A stretch of 64,000 bases of DNA from Serilophus lunatus (taxonomy: Eukaryota; Chordata; Aves; Passeriformes; Eurylaimidae). Under the pieces are notes generated by a model. It was not told the origin of the DNA, ran no database searches, and was given only the letters and a program-made list of their open reading frames with translations. Where the stretch lies: assembly GCA_013399895.1 (NCBI GenBank), contig VXBA01001173.1:354589-418588 (forward strand). The letters run 5' to 3'. The translations under genes were made by a program, and so were the position numbers. Positions 24,346 to 37,253 of the stretch are shown here, one piece after another (positions within the stretch are counted from its first letter, which is position 1; each line of letters starts with the position of its first letter).

Positions 24346-27300
24346 AAGTTATAATTTATTACAAACAAAGTAGATCTCCTACTGGTAACTTAAGCCCCAT
24401 CAGCTAGATGAAAATAGAAAAAAAGAAAAAAAGGATGATAATTTTCGACAAAATTCAAAAGAATGAAGTTATAGTGACTTTACTGAAGTATCATCATCAT
24501 CATCTGAGTATGTCTATCTACACAGCTCTATAACTCTTATTTCTTAAACAGAGAAACTGCAATGCCTCATTGCTATGTACTTACTCCTATATAAGAAAAT
24601 CCACTTCTTTTTTCTGTTGCATTGCTAAAACCCAAACAACTAGAAATATCCATACACTTAGCAAGTAGCTTCTTAGATGATTACAAACCGTAAAGCTTTT
24701 CCTCTTCATTTGTGTCGCTGCTGCATTGGGGCATTTGAGGATATCTCCCTTTCTCCCTACATTGACTGAGCTCAGCTAATGCAAAGTAACTAAAGCATAG
24801 GCAATCAAAAACATCAGAGATTTATGGAATATGAGAGTTTTCATCCATGCAGACTAGAGACCAAATGGGAAGTTTCTGATTTCATATACAAATGAGTTAA
24901 GGGCTGAAGAGAAAGAAAATCTAAATGTCCTCTTTTTCTGTGGATGTGCTTCTGGGTAAGGGTAGCCATGAATCTGTTTTGTGCAGTGCCTTTTCCCATT
25001 CATCTGCATTAGCTTTTAATAGGTTACTTAAGAGAAGCTGGCCAGTTGAATATCCAGGCTTGGGATTCAGATCAGGCCTGTTAGACATCAAATTACCCTG
25101 TACCCCACCACTCCCATACAAGAGTTACAAAAAAATGTCTAGTTGCCTGGGCTATTTAAGTATAAGCATAGCCAGGCTGAAAACGCAGCTGACCAAGCTC
25201 ACTCAGCACCAGAAAACCCAGTTTAAATGTCTGTTTTCCAATGTATTGCATACATTTTAAAGCTCCACAATTCTGTGTGATGAGACATGAAAATTAGTAC
25301 TTATCCAGTCTGCTGCTGCTGTTATTGGCTTTGTAACTAGAAACAATTCCCTGAATCAGGATCCTGCTCCATTCAGGTATTGTATAAACAAGGATGAAGT
25401 TCCTGGACTAAATAAACCTATGTATTTGCTACTTGCAGACACTTCTCTAGGAGCAGACCATCACTACTGCAGACAGCCCCCTCCCTCCCCCACTTCAAAT
25501 TTCACACATATCAGAAGAAACACTCCTTCTAAATTTAGGGATATGTGTGAAAACTTTGGAAATAACCGCCACTATTTTGCAATTTGCTATAGAATAATAT
25601 TGTTAGGTTTTTTTCAGAAACCAAATTATAGGAAATTTCTATTGCAATTAAATCTATTGGAAGCTTTAGCCAAAGCACTTTTCTTTCACTCTTGACTGTC
25701 TTTTTACAAAGGCATGTCATCACCTTCCCTCTCCTTGTAGAAGGGAGTATTATGAGAAAGTTTTGTGAGCTACAGTATTTTTCTATTGTTTGCATAAAGT
25801 AATTCTTACAAACAATAGTGTCTAGAAGCAATTCAGCCAAAGATATCTCAAACTAAGCTTTTACCATGCAAATAACAGGAAGTTAGTATAAAACCTAATT
25901 AAATTAGGTGGCACAACCCTAGAATTATAGGATTTAGCCAGTAGTGACATAATTTATTTTTTGATAATGAATGATTTGGCCTAAACCATGAGAAAATATT
26001 TCCATTTATAAATAAGCTAAGGAAAAAAAGGAATTCAGAACAGAATGCTGGCACAGTGAATGTCCTTGTAGCTTGATATTCCCACACTCAAGGAGTTACC
26101 AGTAACAGGTCTCTAACTCCTGGATTGCTTTCTCTTGTTACATCTCAAAGCTATCAGGGTGGAGAAAATACTACTATAATATTTCCCACTTGCTAAATAG
26201 CAATAAGTCTCATAAAACAGGAAAGAAAAATTGCCAGTCTACAATGCTGAGAAAGTAGTTGTAATTTAGAATACATTGTTTCAGTAGATAAAACTGATTA
26301 TATGTAATGTTGTAAGTTATAGTGTTTACTTATCAGGCCCAGGCACAGACACTCCTCAGTTAATGAATTTGCTTTAAAGAGAGACAAGAACACCAAGATC
26401 TGGATTTATTATATTAAGGAGGACTTCCTGTTTCTATATTGTGTCATTCAGTGCTACATAAGAGTTGGAGATCCTTATTTTTTCCTGCTTTCTCATTTTC
26501 TTTGTAAGTTGTTACTAATACATTAAACAATATACTATTGTATATTAATATATTGTTTATTAATATAACTATACCATTGAAATCAATTCTATGGAGCTAG
26601 AAAGGTCACTTTCAAAGTTTACAACTCAAAGTGGAGCCACAAACTGTTAATGTTCTTCAATAAGTTGTTAATTGTTCAGAAATCTAAGCATTTTAATGCA
26701 ATTGCCTATAAAGATACAGCCCACTGCCTAAATCTGACGCAGGTGTATGTGCTCATTTGGGCTTGAAGTTCCAGGTCAGGTTTCACCTAGATCGTATGCA
26801 ACCATTGGTTTTGGGTACAGGCTATTTCCTACAATTTTTCAAAGGAACCAGAAGTATGACTTTTTTCTTGATAAGGAGAATATGAAACGATCAGAGCAGA
26901 GGCAGGTTTAGATTCCTTAGTCACACAAAATTATTAAAAAAAATATCTAAGCATGTGTTCCTGTTAAATATTAAGGAAAAGATTTTAGACTATACTCTGG
27001 TACATCTCAACTCTTTTACTTACTCAAGAGCTATTTTATTTTATTATTTTTTTTAATATTATTGCTGACTGTTGTGTCTTCAGATTTCTACCAATGCAAG
27101 CAGCACAAGTATAAAAAGTCACAAAAGGAACGTGCATAGTTTTCAAGGAATCTTTTCTTCAGAAAACAAAATGTTTATAACCATGAAAGCTTTAGTATTC
27201 AAAAAACTCTCTTCTCTCTTCTGAATTCACACTCTATCACCACATGAAACACTGGATAAAGTCATCAGAAATGATAGTGAGTACTAAATGAGGCAAATCC

Positions 27301-30223
27301 TGGAGAAGCTCAAATGGCTCAGGAGATCATCTGGACTTCAAACAGCTGGTGAATCAAGCAACTGTGCCCGGGTTAACCTATTCTGGCAATTGGGTATGCC
27401 TGCCATCTGCAGCCAGGAGCTCTGGCACTAGCTCCCAAGGTCAGCAGGGATCTTGCATGAATGAGATTTCTCTTGCCCACTGAATTTCACTTTGCCTCAC
27501 TGTCTAAATGATGTTTCCTGAGTTATTCAAGAACACAAAGGAATCAATCCGAAAATGGACAACAAGCCCTTTATGGAAAACCAAATTCCATGGCTTTTAA
27601 AGTTCTGCAAGAACATCTTTCTCATTGTAAGAAACACATAAAAAGATGTCCTTTTTCTGGTTTTTTATGAGTCAGTCTGAAACCCCCTTTCAGATTGTTT
27701 CCTATTATTTTCTGCCATGAATTTTCTGGAGATAGAAACATGAAATAAGGTTTCAGTGTCACATCAATGAGCTTGATGATAATTTCTTGTCTTGAGTTAA
27801 TAAAAGATTAGTATGTGGGTTTTTTCTTAATGATTTCTCGATGTCCATGAATTAGAGGCACGTAAAGGAAAAGACTAAAGCATAGTGGCTGTTTCATATG
27901 TAGGAGAATTTTCAGGCTTCTGCAGTCATTTTTTTAGATGGAATATAGGAAGTAAATCAGCATGTCATTCTAGTGCATTTGTGGAAGATAGGGTGCAGAT
28001 TTGTTTTCCTTAGCACCCTCTGAATGATTAAGTTATCTCAATGAAGGATTCACCCTCCACTGGAGCATGCACTGTGTGTACTTTTCTGGGGAGCCTAACT
28101 ATAATTTATGGCCTGTGAATTATTCTCATTATACTTCCATTGAAAAAGATATTTGTGAAAGCATATAAACAGCAAACTACTCCAGGCACTTTCAAATTTT
28201 AGAACAAATTCCACATTACCCTTAGTCTCCTAATGCTATGTAACGGCTAAGAAATGGGGGGTTTTGTTGTACAAATGTCACAGGTCTTTTCATATCCAAT
28301 GTACTCCAGCAAAATGGGATTGTGACATAATTTGTAAAATGATCAGGAGAAAAGCACACTTGGATAACAATATTTGCTCGTTTAATGTGGCAGCTAACAA
28401 AAACTTGCTAAAATAGCATTATTCCAAAAAGGTTTAGAGTAGGAAAGGACTAGAGTTTTGCTGTTTCTTTGGTAGTTTGCCTTTAAGATTTTAAATAACG
28501 TTGTCAGAAATTCTGATTCACAAACTCTATAACTCTTTCAGCCTGAGTTACAACTCTTTTCTGTTTATCCACTTAGAATCAACTGGAATCTACAAACTCT
28601 TTCAGTTCCTGTGACCTGGTGTTCAACAGTAGCTGTGCTGATGTCCCTAGCTTTCTTCACACACTGGACAAGAGAAAGTAATAATGTCAGCTGCCAAAAA
28701 CCTAACCTAGGCAAGTCTGTGATTTATTTTACAAGCATAACTCTATGGGCACAGTTGCAGCTTTGTGGTCTATTCGCATCAAAAGAATTTTGTAACAGCA
28801 CTTGTTTCTTTCTAGATCATAGAGAAAGACATGAAAAATGGGAATTGTAGTAGGGTATGATATAGCCACAGAAAAACTTTTTTATTGTTATCTGGATCCA
28901 TCTATTGGGAAATAAAAAAAAAAAAAAGTAATTTTACACAAATTAATTTGTTTCCCCTTGTGATGGTGGAACTGACCCAAAACATCCCCACCGCTGTTAA
29001 GAGAGTGACCCCAGCTGGAGTACATCAGACTATTTGCTAATGCTTTGATAAGATTAATACTTACTTTTTAAATATTGATTCAGGAAATCTTTTTTCCGAC
29101 CTCCTTCCTTCGGCATTTTCAGGACTATTTTTCTTTTTAAAAGGCAGTTACTCAAAACACGAAGTGAAAACAGCTGTGGTGAGTGGATAAAGTAAAATCA
29201 CAAATGACTTCTTAGAAGCCAAAATCAAGAAACCTGGCAATTAATGCTTTTATTAATTCATCAGCCCCACAAATTAATTCTTACTGAAAGAATTGCATCT
29301 TTTTTGTTTTTTTCCCCTTGGATTTGGAAGCTTCCACAGTATTACTGCTTATTTCGTCTTTCAAAATGCAATAGGACCCCAGCCATGATTTCTTTTCCTT
29401 AATGTAACTGTTCCAGACATTATTTTACTAAATGTCTCAAATTAAACATTTTCTGTCAATTATAGATGATAGAGATCTGCTAAGATAATGAGTACTACCT
29501 CAATGCCTGCTTTAATTGCTACATTATAATCTCCAGACCTCAAAAACTCCAGAGACCTCTAACACATAAAACGTCTTTCAGTTGTGCAGGTGTGGAATTC
29601 ATTACAAGTTGTTCCCCTCCCCCGCACCTCTGTCTTGCACATTGTTTTTCCCTCTCGTTCCTCTTTTTAAAGTGGGAGAAGTCCTAAATGCCTTGGAAGT
29701 GTGCCAGTGCCTCGAGGTTTTACAGTAAGTTGAAATATCATTTAAAGTTTAAGCACAATGCAGCTTTGAAAGCTCTGCAGAACAGGGGAGAAAGCAGGAA
29801 AGCATGACTAGAAGGTCTGTTCAAAGAGCAACAACAAAACGATGACATTTCTGCAAATGTACCTCTGCTTTATTTTTCTATAATATCACAATGATTTTTA
29901 GGACCTCTTTGTAAGGACAACTGACCAAAGGACATCAGATGTTGAGTTCTCTATTATTTTCCTTTTTTTTTTTTTTTCCATAAGCAAAGCAGAGGCATTC
30001 TGGTCTAGAAAATACTTGTTTGAATCAATTTTTTTTCCTGAAAAAGACAAACTTTTGTAGCAGTTTAGAGTTAATGATTAATTATTTCAGCATTTAGCTC
30101 TTCTTCTTGTTCTTATATCAAAGATTTATTGCTATAAGATAGAGTTCACATAGAAAACCTAATAAAATGCAGCTATCCAATATGCACAGTCTTAGTTTAT
30201 GTTGAGCTCATATTTATAAAATT
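24346..30223. other. Unique AT-rich DNA, no gene found
   Basis: The longest annotation-free stretch of the left half. It holds a short (ATC)n at 24490-24504, an 11-bp-arm inverted repeat at 26524-26559, a 14-nt poly-A at 28914-28927 and a 15-nt poly-T near 29964-29978. Frames of 60-111 codons (for example 24925-25260, +) have no recognised family. AT-rich homeodomain-type words (TTAATTAAT-like) are common around 29040-29290 but cannot be called sites. Confidence 0.5.
26524..26559. repeat. Perfect 11-bp inverted repeat with 14-nt loop
   Basis: TAAACAATATA (26524-26534) and TATATTGTTTA (26549-26559) are exact reverse complements. The sequence is AT-only apart from two base pairs and may have arisen by slippage. 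Confidence 0.6.
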
Positions 30224-30359
30224 ATTGTATCATTAAGTTTGGAAAAGACCTCTAAGATCATCATGTCCACTCATTAACGAAGCAGCACCATGTTCATCAT
30301 TAAACCAAGTCCTCAAGTCCCACATCTACAGGCCTTTTGGATACTTCCAAAGATTACTG
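30224..30359 (-). mobile_element. CR1 3'-tail fragment, minus strand
   Basis: The reversed CR1 tail is clear: ATCATTAAGTTTGGAAAAGA, CCTCTAAGATCATCATGTCC, CACCATGTTCATCATTAAACC, and the CACATCTACAGGCCTTTTGG / TACTTCCAA block. The fragment stops before the TCCACCACCTCCCTGGGCAG block seen in the other tails. Confidence 0.78.
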
Positions 30360-32680
30360 TAGATGTGAAGGGGACCGTGAAAGGGTAGTGATTCAAAACT
30401 ACCTTTTTTAGTTTCACTGGAAAGACACTATAGCTAATGTAAATTACACTGACTGCAGCAATCAGATAGGATATGCAAAATTTGTCCTTAGTTAACCCTT
30501 TCCATGCATTCTTCTCTGGCTCTGTACTATCATGAGAACTCATTTAGAGTATGAGAACCTTCAGTCACCCTCTAAAGATAATTTTTGGCAATATTTTCTG
30601 GCTAGGATGAGGGAAAAGCACGAAGGGCCAAGAACAGGGCTTCGTCTAGAACCAACACTGCAATATTTATTTCACAGAATCATGCTGTAGAACAAAATAG
30701 CAGAATGAAAGGTGTCAGCTAAAGAAACACAAAACATTACTTAAGCCTGATGATGGTGGTGCTCCTCTGTGACTGGAACACTTGTGTGTGACATCAGACA
30801 TAGGCTTGACTTTCATCTACTTCTATCACTTCTTCTAAAAAGCTAGTCCTGCATCGCAGTTGGTCACATCTGTGCAGTAACAGAGGGACTCTGGAATTAT
30901 GCCGCCCTTGAGATTAATTGAGATTCATTGTTTGAATTTCTTTTGGTGGATTGAGTTTTCTTACTGATTTATTTAACCAAAAAATATTTTATTGAAAAAA
31001 ATGTCAAGACCGCACAGAGAATTTACATGTAAGCATTATGATACAGATAGTTCAAATAACCAGGTAATGTCACATTTAACTGTAGGTAATCCAGTAACCT
31101 TTATAAATTAGCTTAATAATGCAAACATGCAAACAGTAAAAATAATGGCCAGTGTGAAAACACTCATCACTCATGCTCACATGTTCCCCTCTAGTGAGAA
31201 GAAACATTGCTGAATGATCTAGTAAGGTGAGATTTTTGTTTGGTTTCATATTAGGTATCACAAGATGGGGCTTCCTTATCATAGGGTTCCTCAAACTTCC
31301 ACTTTCTTTAGTACATAAGCAGAAACAAGTCATTAGCCTTTTCCCAGGTAAAACTATGAGTGGAGATTTTATTTAAATAAAGAATTCAGGATTTGGCCAG
31401 ACCTCAAAGAATAACCTGACAGAATAATTCAGTCAACCTATCTGTTGAAATTAAAAAGAGGTTTTATTTTTTAAAAAAAAGCTGTCTCTAGCACTTTAAA
31501 AGCTGTAAATACTATTTTCAAAATGTGCTAGGATAGAAGACAAAAAACTATTTGACTAATTTAAAAGAGCCAAGACAGAGCAAATGCATTGATTTTAAAA
31601 CTAAAGAAGTCCTAATTTTTCAGATTTTGATCCACTACCTGAACACATAATTGACTACAGGATATGCATTTTATTCCCCTATTTTTGAGTGGTGTCAGAG
31701 GTCACAACTTTTGGGCAACACACTTTACAAAGTTATGATGACTAAAGGTCTGAGAGAAACAATGTTCTTTGGGGTCCTGCACACAGCAATTTAAAACTTT
31801 TCTGGATGGTAAGAAAGGAGCACAGAGCAGTGACCCAAAATCTCTATCTACCTGGAAACCAAAAGACAGGCCTCTAGTCTCATTTATCACATGTATTATG
31901 TTCAGGAAAATTACAGATGCCAACTGTCCCTATGGCAGGCAGCACCAGGATCCTTCTGCGAAGGCTCTGTCAACTTCTATTAGGCAGGGACCTGAGAACA
32001 CTTCAAGTGGATGTCAGTTGGCACAGACGAGGGTGAACAACAAGACCAAACATAGGGATGGCTCTGAGGTTCCTTCACTGGCTTTCTTCTGCATTTAGCC
32101 ATAAACATACAGGAGTGTCAGGCTGAATCCATATAACCTGTGTTATATGGAAGTTAAATTCATTGTGGCTCACATTTAATGTTCAAGCCTGTGCTTGAAA
32201 TAAAAACTACTTGTCCACGCCTTGTAGCCCTCAAGTTTTCACTTTTTTTCCCACATATACTACATGCATACACCAAGGCTTTTCTTGGTTTCTAAGCCTG
32301 TCCATATGGCAAGTGATTTCCTAAGACTGAGCTCTATAGCCAGCTTAAGTGTACAGTAATGAAATTGTACCCAATGTACAATCATTAACCTACTCAACAG
32401 AGAAATCTCTAAAGCATAATGTGAAAGATTCCTGAACCTGTCAAACATTGAATCTAAGGACTTCTTGACTAGTTTTGTTCTTCATCCCATGTACTCGAGC
32501 ATGTTAAATATGCAATGTTTGCATGTTGCATAACATACAAGTATTTCTGGATCTTCTTACTTCCAGTTAGAACCAAAGTAAATCTTTGAAGGCAAGAATC
32601 CTGTGATTTTTTTTGTCCAGGATTTAAATCAAGTACTGAGAGCTACACAGGGTTATTCTTTGAGACTTCCCTTTCTGTCT
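30360..32680. other. Unique AT-rich DNA, no gene found
   Basis: No recognised gene. A 109-codon plus frame (31769-32098) overlaps a 73-codon minus frame. Neither matches a family I know. No repeats with clear ends. Confidence 0.5.
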
Positions 32681-32877
32681 GAAAAAAACCCAAACCAGAC
32701 CAAAACAAAACAAAACAAAAAAATCAAACAAAAAACCTCTAAAAAATAGCAAAACAAATAAAACCCCACAACACAATAAAACAAAGCAAAACAAAAAACC
32801 CGATAAAATAAAACTAAAAAAATCACCATAACAACAAAAACTAAAAACAAACAAATAGAACCACAACAAAACTAACT
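32681..32877. repeat. A-rich, T-poor degenerate (AAAAC)n-type tract
   Basis: About 200 bases consist almost only of A and C on the plus strand, with AAAAC/AAACA words repeated irregularly and very little T. It is probably an old expanded pentanucleotide repeat. On the minus strand it yields an apparent hydrophobic F/L/V-rich frame, which is an artefact. Confidence 0.85.
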
Positions 32878-33364
32878 TTCACAATCCTATATCCAGATCT
32901 GTAATCTGGACAACTGTAGAGGATCAGCAAATACCTGGAAATCCTGGGGAGTTTATATAACCTGATGGAAGTTTGCAAGGACACATGTAAGCAAACTAGA
33001 ATTTTCATATGTGACTGAACATTGAGTTCAGAGACTCAAGTGAAAATTTGGATTAAACTACGCCTGTAACCCAGTCACAGAGCAAAGCAGCTAAACCAGG
33101 CTTTACTTCAGACACAGATTTACCTGTATTGTGATCTCTGCAATACCAGCTAGCAGACACTCCAAAGAGTCCATATTCAAAGTAGGAAAATTCACTGAAT
33201 GCACCTTGTTAGCAATATATTGGTACTGTTCAGTATAAAAGGACTCCAGTAAAGCCATTGATAATGTCTCCCATGGCACTCTCATGGAAAAGCTGGCAGC
33301 CCACAGATTGGACAAGTGCACTCTGTCCTGGGTTTAAAACTGGCTGGATAGCCAGGCTCAGAAA

Positions 33365-33365
<1 letters not shown>
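32878..33365. other. Unique DNA between simple repeats
   Basis: No gene or element recognised. A 72-codon minus frame (33103-33321) has no family resemblance. Confidence 0.5.

Positions 33366-33395
<30 letters not shown>
33366..33395. repeat. (TA)15 microsatellite
   Basis: Thirty bases of perfect TA dinucleotide ending in a short CACA. It inflates a 171-codon minus-strand frame (YIYIYI stretch) that also crosses CR1 sequence and is not a gene. Confidence 0.95.
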
Positions 33396-33400
<5 letters not shown>

Positions 33401-33490
33401 TTTTTGTTTCCATTTTTAATAGTAAAATTGATGGTTTACAGGACAAGTCCTTGCTTAAACTAGTTGACACAGATAGGGAACAGTGTAGTG

Positions 33491-33512
33491 CACACACACC
33501 ACCACCACCACC
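33491..33512. repeat. Short (CA)n-(ACC)5 compound repeat
   Basis: CACACACA followed by five ACC units, directly left of the CR1 copy. On the minus strand it codes for a glycine run, again an artefact. Confidence 0.85.
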
Positions 33513-33527
33513 GCCCCTCCGATCCAC

Positions 33528-34830
33528 GTGGAAGATGTTAGAGACCTGCTGTCCCACCTGAATCCTCATAAGTCTATGGGACCTGATGGGATTCATCCTA
33601 GGGTGCTGAAAGAGCTGGCAGATGTGCTTGCTAGGCCTCTTTCCATCATCTTTCAACAGTCTTGGCTTACTGAAGAGGTTCCAGAGGATTGGAAATTGGC
33701 CAATGTGGCACCTATTTATAAGAAGGGCAAGAAGGAGGATCCAGAGAATTAAAGACCTGTCAGCCTGACCTCCATACAAGGGAAAATTATGGAGCAAATC
33801 ACCTTAAGGGAAATTATGCTGCACCTACAGGAAAATAAGGGGATCAGATGTAGCCAGCATGGATTTGGGAGGGGAAGATCCTGCTTAACCAACCTAGTCT
33901 CCTTTTATGATCAGGTANNNNNNNNNNNNNNNNNNNNNNNNNNNNNNNNNNNNNNNNNNNNNNNNNNNNNNNNNNNNNNNNNNNNNNNNNNNNNNNNNNN
34001 NNNNNNNNNNNNNNNNNNNNNNNNNNNNNNNNNNNNNNNNNNNNNNNNNNNNNNNNNNNNNNNNNNNNNNNNNNNNNNNNNNNNNNNNNNNNNNNNNNNN
34101 NNNNNNNNNNNNNNNNNNNNNNNNNNNNNNNNNNNNNNNNNNNNNNNNNNNNNNNNNNNNNNNNNNNNNNNNNNNNNNNNNNNNNNNNNNNNNNNNNNNN
34201 NNNNNNNNNNNNNNNNNNNNNNNNNNNNNNNNNNNNNNNNNNNNNNNNNNNNNNNNNATCAAGAATAGTGTTGCCAGTAGGACCAGGGAAGTTATTCTTC
34301 CTTTGTACTTGGCACTGGTTAGGCCAGAGCTCGAGTGCTGTGTCCAGTTCTGGGCCCCTCAGTTTAAGAAGGATATTGAGTTGCTGGAGCGTGTAGGAAC
34401 GGCTGAGGGAGCTGGGATTGTTCAGCCTGGAGAAGAGGAGACTCAGGGGTGACCTCATCACTGTCTATAACTACCTGAAAGGAGGTTGTAGACAGGCGGG
34501 GGTCGGTCTCTTCTCTCAAGCTCTCAGTGACAGGACGAGAGGACACAGTCTTAGGCTGCATCAAGGAAGGTTTAGGTTGGATATCAGGGGAAATTTTTTA
34601 ACAGTGAGAGTGATTTCCCACTGGAATGGGCTTCCCAGGGAGGTGGTGGAGTCATTGTCGCTAGATGTGTTTAAGGATAGGTTGGTTGATGAACTTAGTG
34701 ACATGGTTTAGATGGTTTAGATGTTAGACTGGTGTTGGATAGGTTGTTAACCTAGGTAAAGTTTGGACTTGATGATCTCTACAGTCTTTTCCAACCTTGT
34801 TAATTCTGTGTGTGTAATTCTGTGTGTAAT
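33528..34830 (+). mobile_element. CR1 LINE copy A with assembly gap inside, plus strand
   Basis: Before the gap one frame reads the start of the ORF2 reverse transcriptase: LNPHKSMGPDGIHPRVLKEL, a WKLANVAPIYKKGKK block, RPVSLTS, KIMEQI, and SQHGFGRGRSCLTNL-SFYDQV. A single stop (TAA, 33750-33752) replaces the tyrosine of NYRPVSLTS. After the gap come the ORF2 C-terminal end (NSVASRTREVILPLYLALV, GLFSLEKRRLRGDLI, WNGLPREVVES) and the 3' tail ending in two AATTCTGTGTGT units (34802-34830). Around 34390-34402 about 50 bases are missing relative to ordinary CR1, shifting the frame. The catalytic FADD block should lie in the gap. That both halves are one insertion is inferred from similar, mild decay. 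Confidence 0.88.
33918..34257. other. Assembly gap (340 N)
   Basis: A run of 340 N in the middle of the CR1 reverse transcriptase region. From the domain order of CR1 ORF2, the missing part between FYDQV and NSVASRTRE would normally be about 230 codons (near 690 bp, from memory of the family). The gap size is therefore either an estimate or the copy carries a deletion. Confidence 0.98.
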
Positions 34831-35830
34831 GCTACCACATCCAGCTGTCACCAGTGGTATTCCCCAGTGCTCAGTATTTGGATTAATCCTATTTAACATC
34901 TCTATCAGGATCCAGACAAGGGGATTAAGGAGACTCTCATTAAGTTTATGGATAATGCCTAGTTGGGTGAGAAAGTTGATCTGCTGAAGGGCAGGAAGGC
35001 TCTGCAGAGCAATCTGGACAGGCAGTATTGAGGAGCCAAGGACAATTGTTATGTGTTTCAATAAAGACAAGTGTTGGCTCCTGCCCTTGGGTCACAACAA
35101 CCCCCTGCAGTGCTATGGGCTGAAGGCAAAGTGGCTGGAAAGCTGCCTAGTGGAAAAGGATGTGGTAGTGGCTTGCATTGGCTGAACACGAGCCAGTGTG
35201 TGCCCAGGCAGCCAAGAAGGCAAATGGCAATCTGGTTTTTCAATCAGAAAAAATGTGGCCAGGAGGACCAAAACAATAATTGTTCCCCTGCACTGGGCAC
35301 TACTGAGGTCATACCTTGAATTCCGTGTCTAGTTTTGGGTCTCTCACTACAAGAAACACATTGAGGTGTTGGATTGTGTCCAGAGAAGGGCAACAAAGCT
35401 GGTGAAGGAAGGGTCTAGAGAATAGGTCACATGAGGACCAGCTGAGGGAGCTGGAGTTGTTTAGCCTGGAGAAAAGGAGTCTCAGGAAGGACCTCATAAC
35501 TCTCTACAACTACCTGAAAAGATGTCATAGTTAGGTGGGGTTCTGTGTCTTCTCCTTGGCAATCAGCAACAGGACAATACAGCATGGCTTTTATCCGTGC
35601 CAGGGGTGGTTCTGGTTGGACATCAGGAGGAATATCTTCATCTAAAGGGTGGTTAAACAATGGAATGGACTGCCCAGGGAGGCGGTGAATTCACCATCTC
35701 TGGAGGTATTCGAGAAATATCTGGACATGACACTGGGTACTCTGGTCTATTTGACAAGGTAGTGATCGATCAAAGACTAGACTTAATGATTATGGAAGCC
35801 TTTTCCAATCTAAATGATTAATTCTTGTGT
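34831..35830 (+). mobile_element. CR1 LINE copy B, older, 5'-truncated, plus strand
   Basis: Directly follows the tail of copy A in the same orientation. It begins in the reverse transcriptase at VTSGIPQCSVFGLILFNI (canonical SGVPQGSVLGP). It continues through the catalytic site, which reads FMDN instead of FADD (34945-34956) and is followed by a stop. Next come the CWLLPLGHNN-type block, the C-terminal EELRELGLFSLEKRSLRKDL-like part near 35440-35490, and a tail with CTTTTCCAATCTAAATGATT ending near 35830. Many frameshifts and stops make it clearly more decayed than copy A. It may be the 3' part of an older element into which copy A inserted. Confidence 0.88.
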
Positions 35831-37253
35831 AGAGTATTCAGAGGAGTAATTCAGGTGCCAGCTGTCTCCATTGCAATCCAGCTTTTCTGTGTCCTTCAAA
35901 AGCCAGCAATTTTGCTTGACAGGAGAAACATAAAAAATTACTTGAATGTAATATCACTGTCCAAAGTCTAGGTCACTTTCTATGTTTTGTAAATTATAAG
36001 TTTTCAACAATACACTAGTGATTTTAGAAGCCAAAGTACATTAAAATTAAAAAAGGATATGTGAAAGGTGAAAAACAAGAAAAGAACACTGCCAAACAAG
36101 TGGCTAATATTAATTTCACTGTCTAACATTTGTTTCTTTTATATTTTTAAAAGTGTGCAGTTAAAGGGATGTGTTTAGAGGGTGTGCAGGATTTGAAAGA
36201 GGGTCATTTTCAGACTAAGAAGTAACTGGAAGCTTTTTTTAAAGAAAAAAGCAATGTAGGTCACTGATCTTGTGCAAGTACTGATTAATAGTAAGTGAAT
36301 AGGTTGAGGATATTTGCCTCATTCAAAGGACAAATACATGTCTACCTTACAAATTCATCAGTACATCTGGCACTAACAGGACACCTTCTCACTGTTTAGA
36401 GAAAAGACATGAAATTACATTAATAAGTATACTCATCTACTTTTTCAAATGGCATTTCCTCCTGGAATTGTAACATATTTGTTAAGGAAGAAACTCCCTC
36501 TCCATCTCTATAGAGATACAGGTGATTTCAATTTCCAATAAAATACTCAGTTTATCAGTAGCAGTAAGTACAAACAAGAATCCGCTGCTAACAAGTTTAG
36601 GTGGCAAAGTTCATTGACAACCTCATGCATTTTTTAATTTGTGAATGCAGTCATAGTAATTGTTGTTGCATTTCCATAAAGTTGTTAGATTAACAGCTTT
36701 GAAGACTTGCTCTTGTTTTCTTCAATTACATTCACTTTATAGTTATTACCTATAAAACATACCATAACATAACGTAGTATTTTCTCATCGTCACACAATA
36801 TGCAACTCCAAGTCAAGTATCCCTTCAGTGAAAAGGAAACAAGGGAACCCAAATAAGTCAATTTTGTGTGACTTTTTGTATGTCCTCTAGTAGGAGCTTT
36901 CCCAGAAAGGGCAAGGACAAGAGGAGGACTGCAGAAGGAAGGAAGAGGAAAGATGAAGACAAGAGAAGACATTTATGTATAGAGACCTAAGGCAATACAT
37001 TAAAAACATATGACACCACAACCTGATCAAAACTACCATGTCTGAAAAACAGTTGTGATTTCAACAGTGCTTTCTCTAAACCAACTGAGGTACCTAAATA
37101 TAGGACCAGAGAAAGAAAATAAAACCTAGAATAATTTGTAGGGATTTCTGATCTAGTCAGACCTTTTAGGCTTTTTGTTCCCACACTTGTCCCTTCATTT
37201 TTTCCTGCTCATAAACTCATGCAAAGTCAATTTATGGACCTGTGTTATAACTG
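35831..37253. other. Unique AT-rich DNA, no gene found
   Basis: Nothing recognised between the CR1 pair and the solo LTR. A 95-codon minus frame (36685-36972) has no family resemblance. Confidence 0.5.
37249..37253. other. Target-site duplication AACTG, left copy
   Basis: Identical to 37783-37787 on the other side of the solo LTR. Confidence 0.88.

Noticed and set aside
32624..32869. Hydrophobic minus-strand frame rich in F, L and V, like a membrane protein
   Set aside because: It is the translation of the A/C-rich tract on the other strand. Two overlapping frames give the same kind of product.
33282..33797. 171-codon minus-strand frame
   Set aside because: It runs through a (TA)15 repeat, an (ACC)5 repeat and antisense CR1 sequence. 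No host gene.
33789..34461. Frames of 120-205 codons around the first gap
   Set aside because: Inflated by the 340-N gap. The readable ends are CR1 ORF2 on the plus strand or its antisense.
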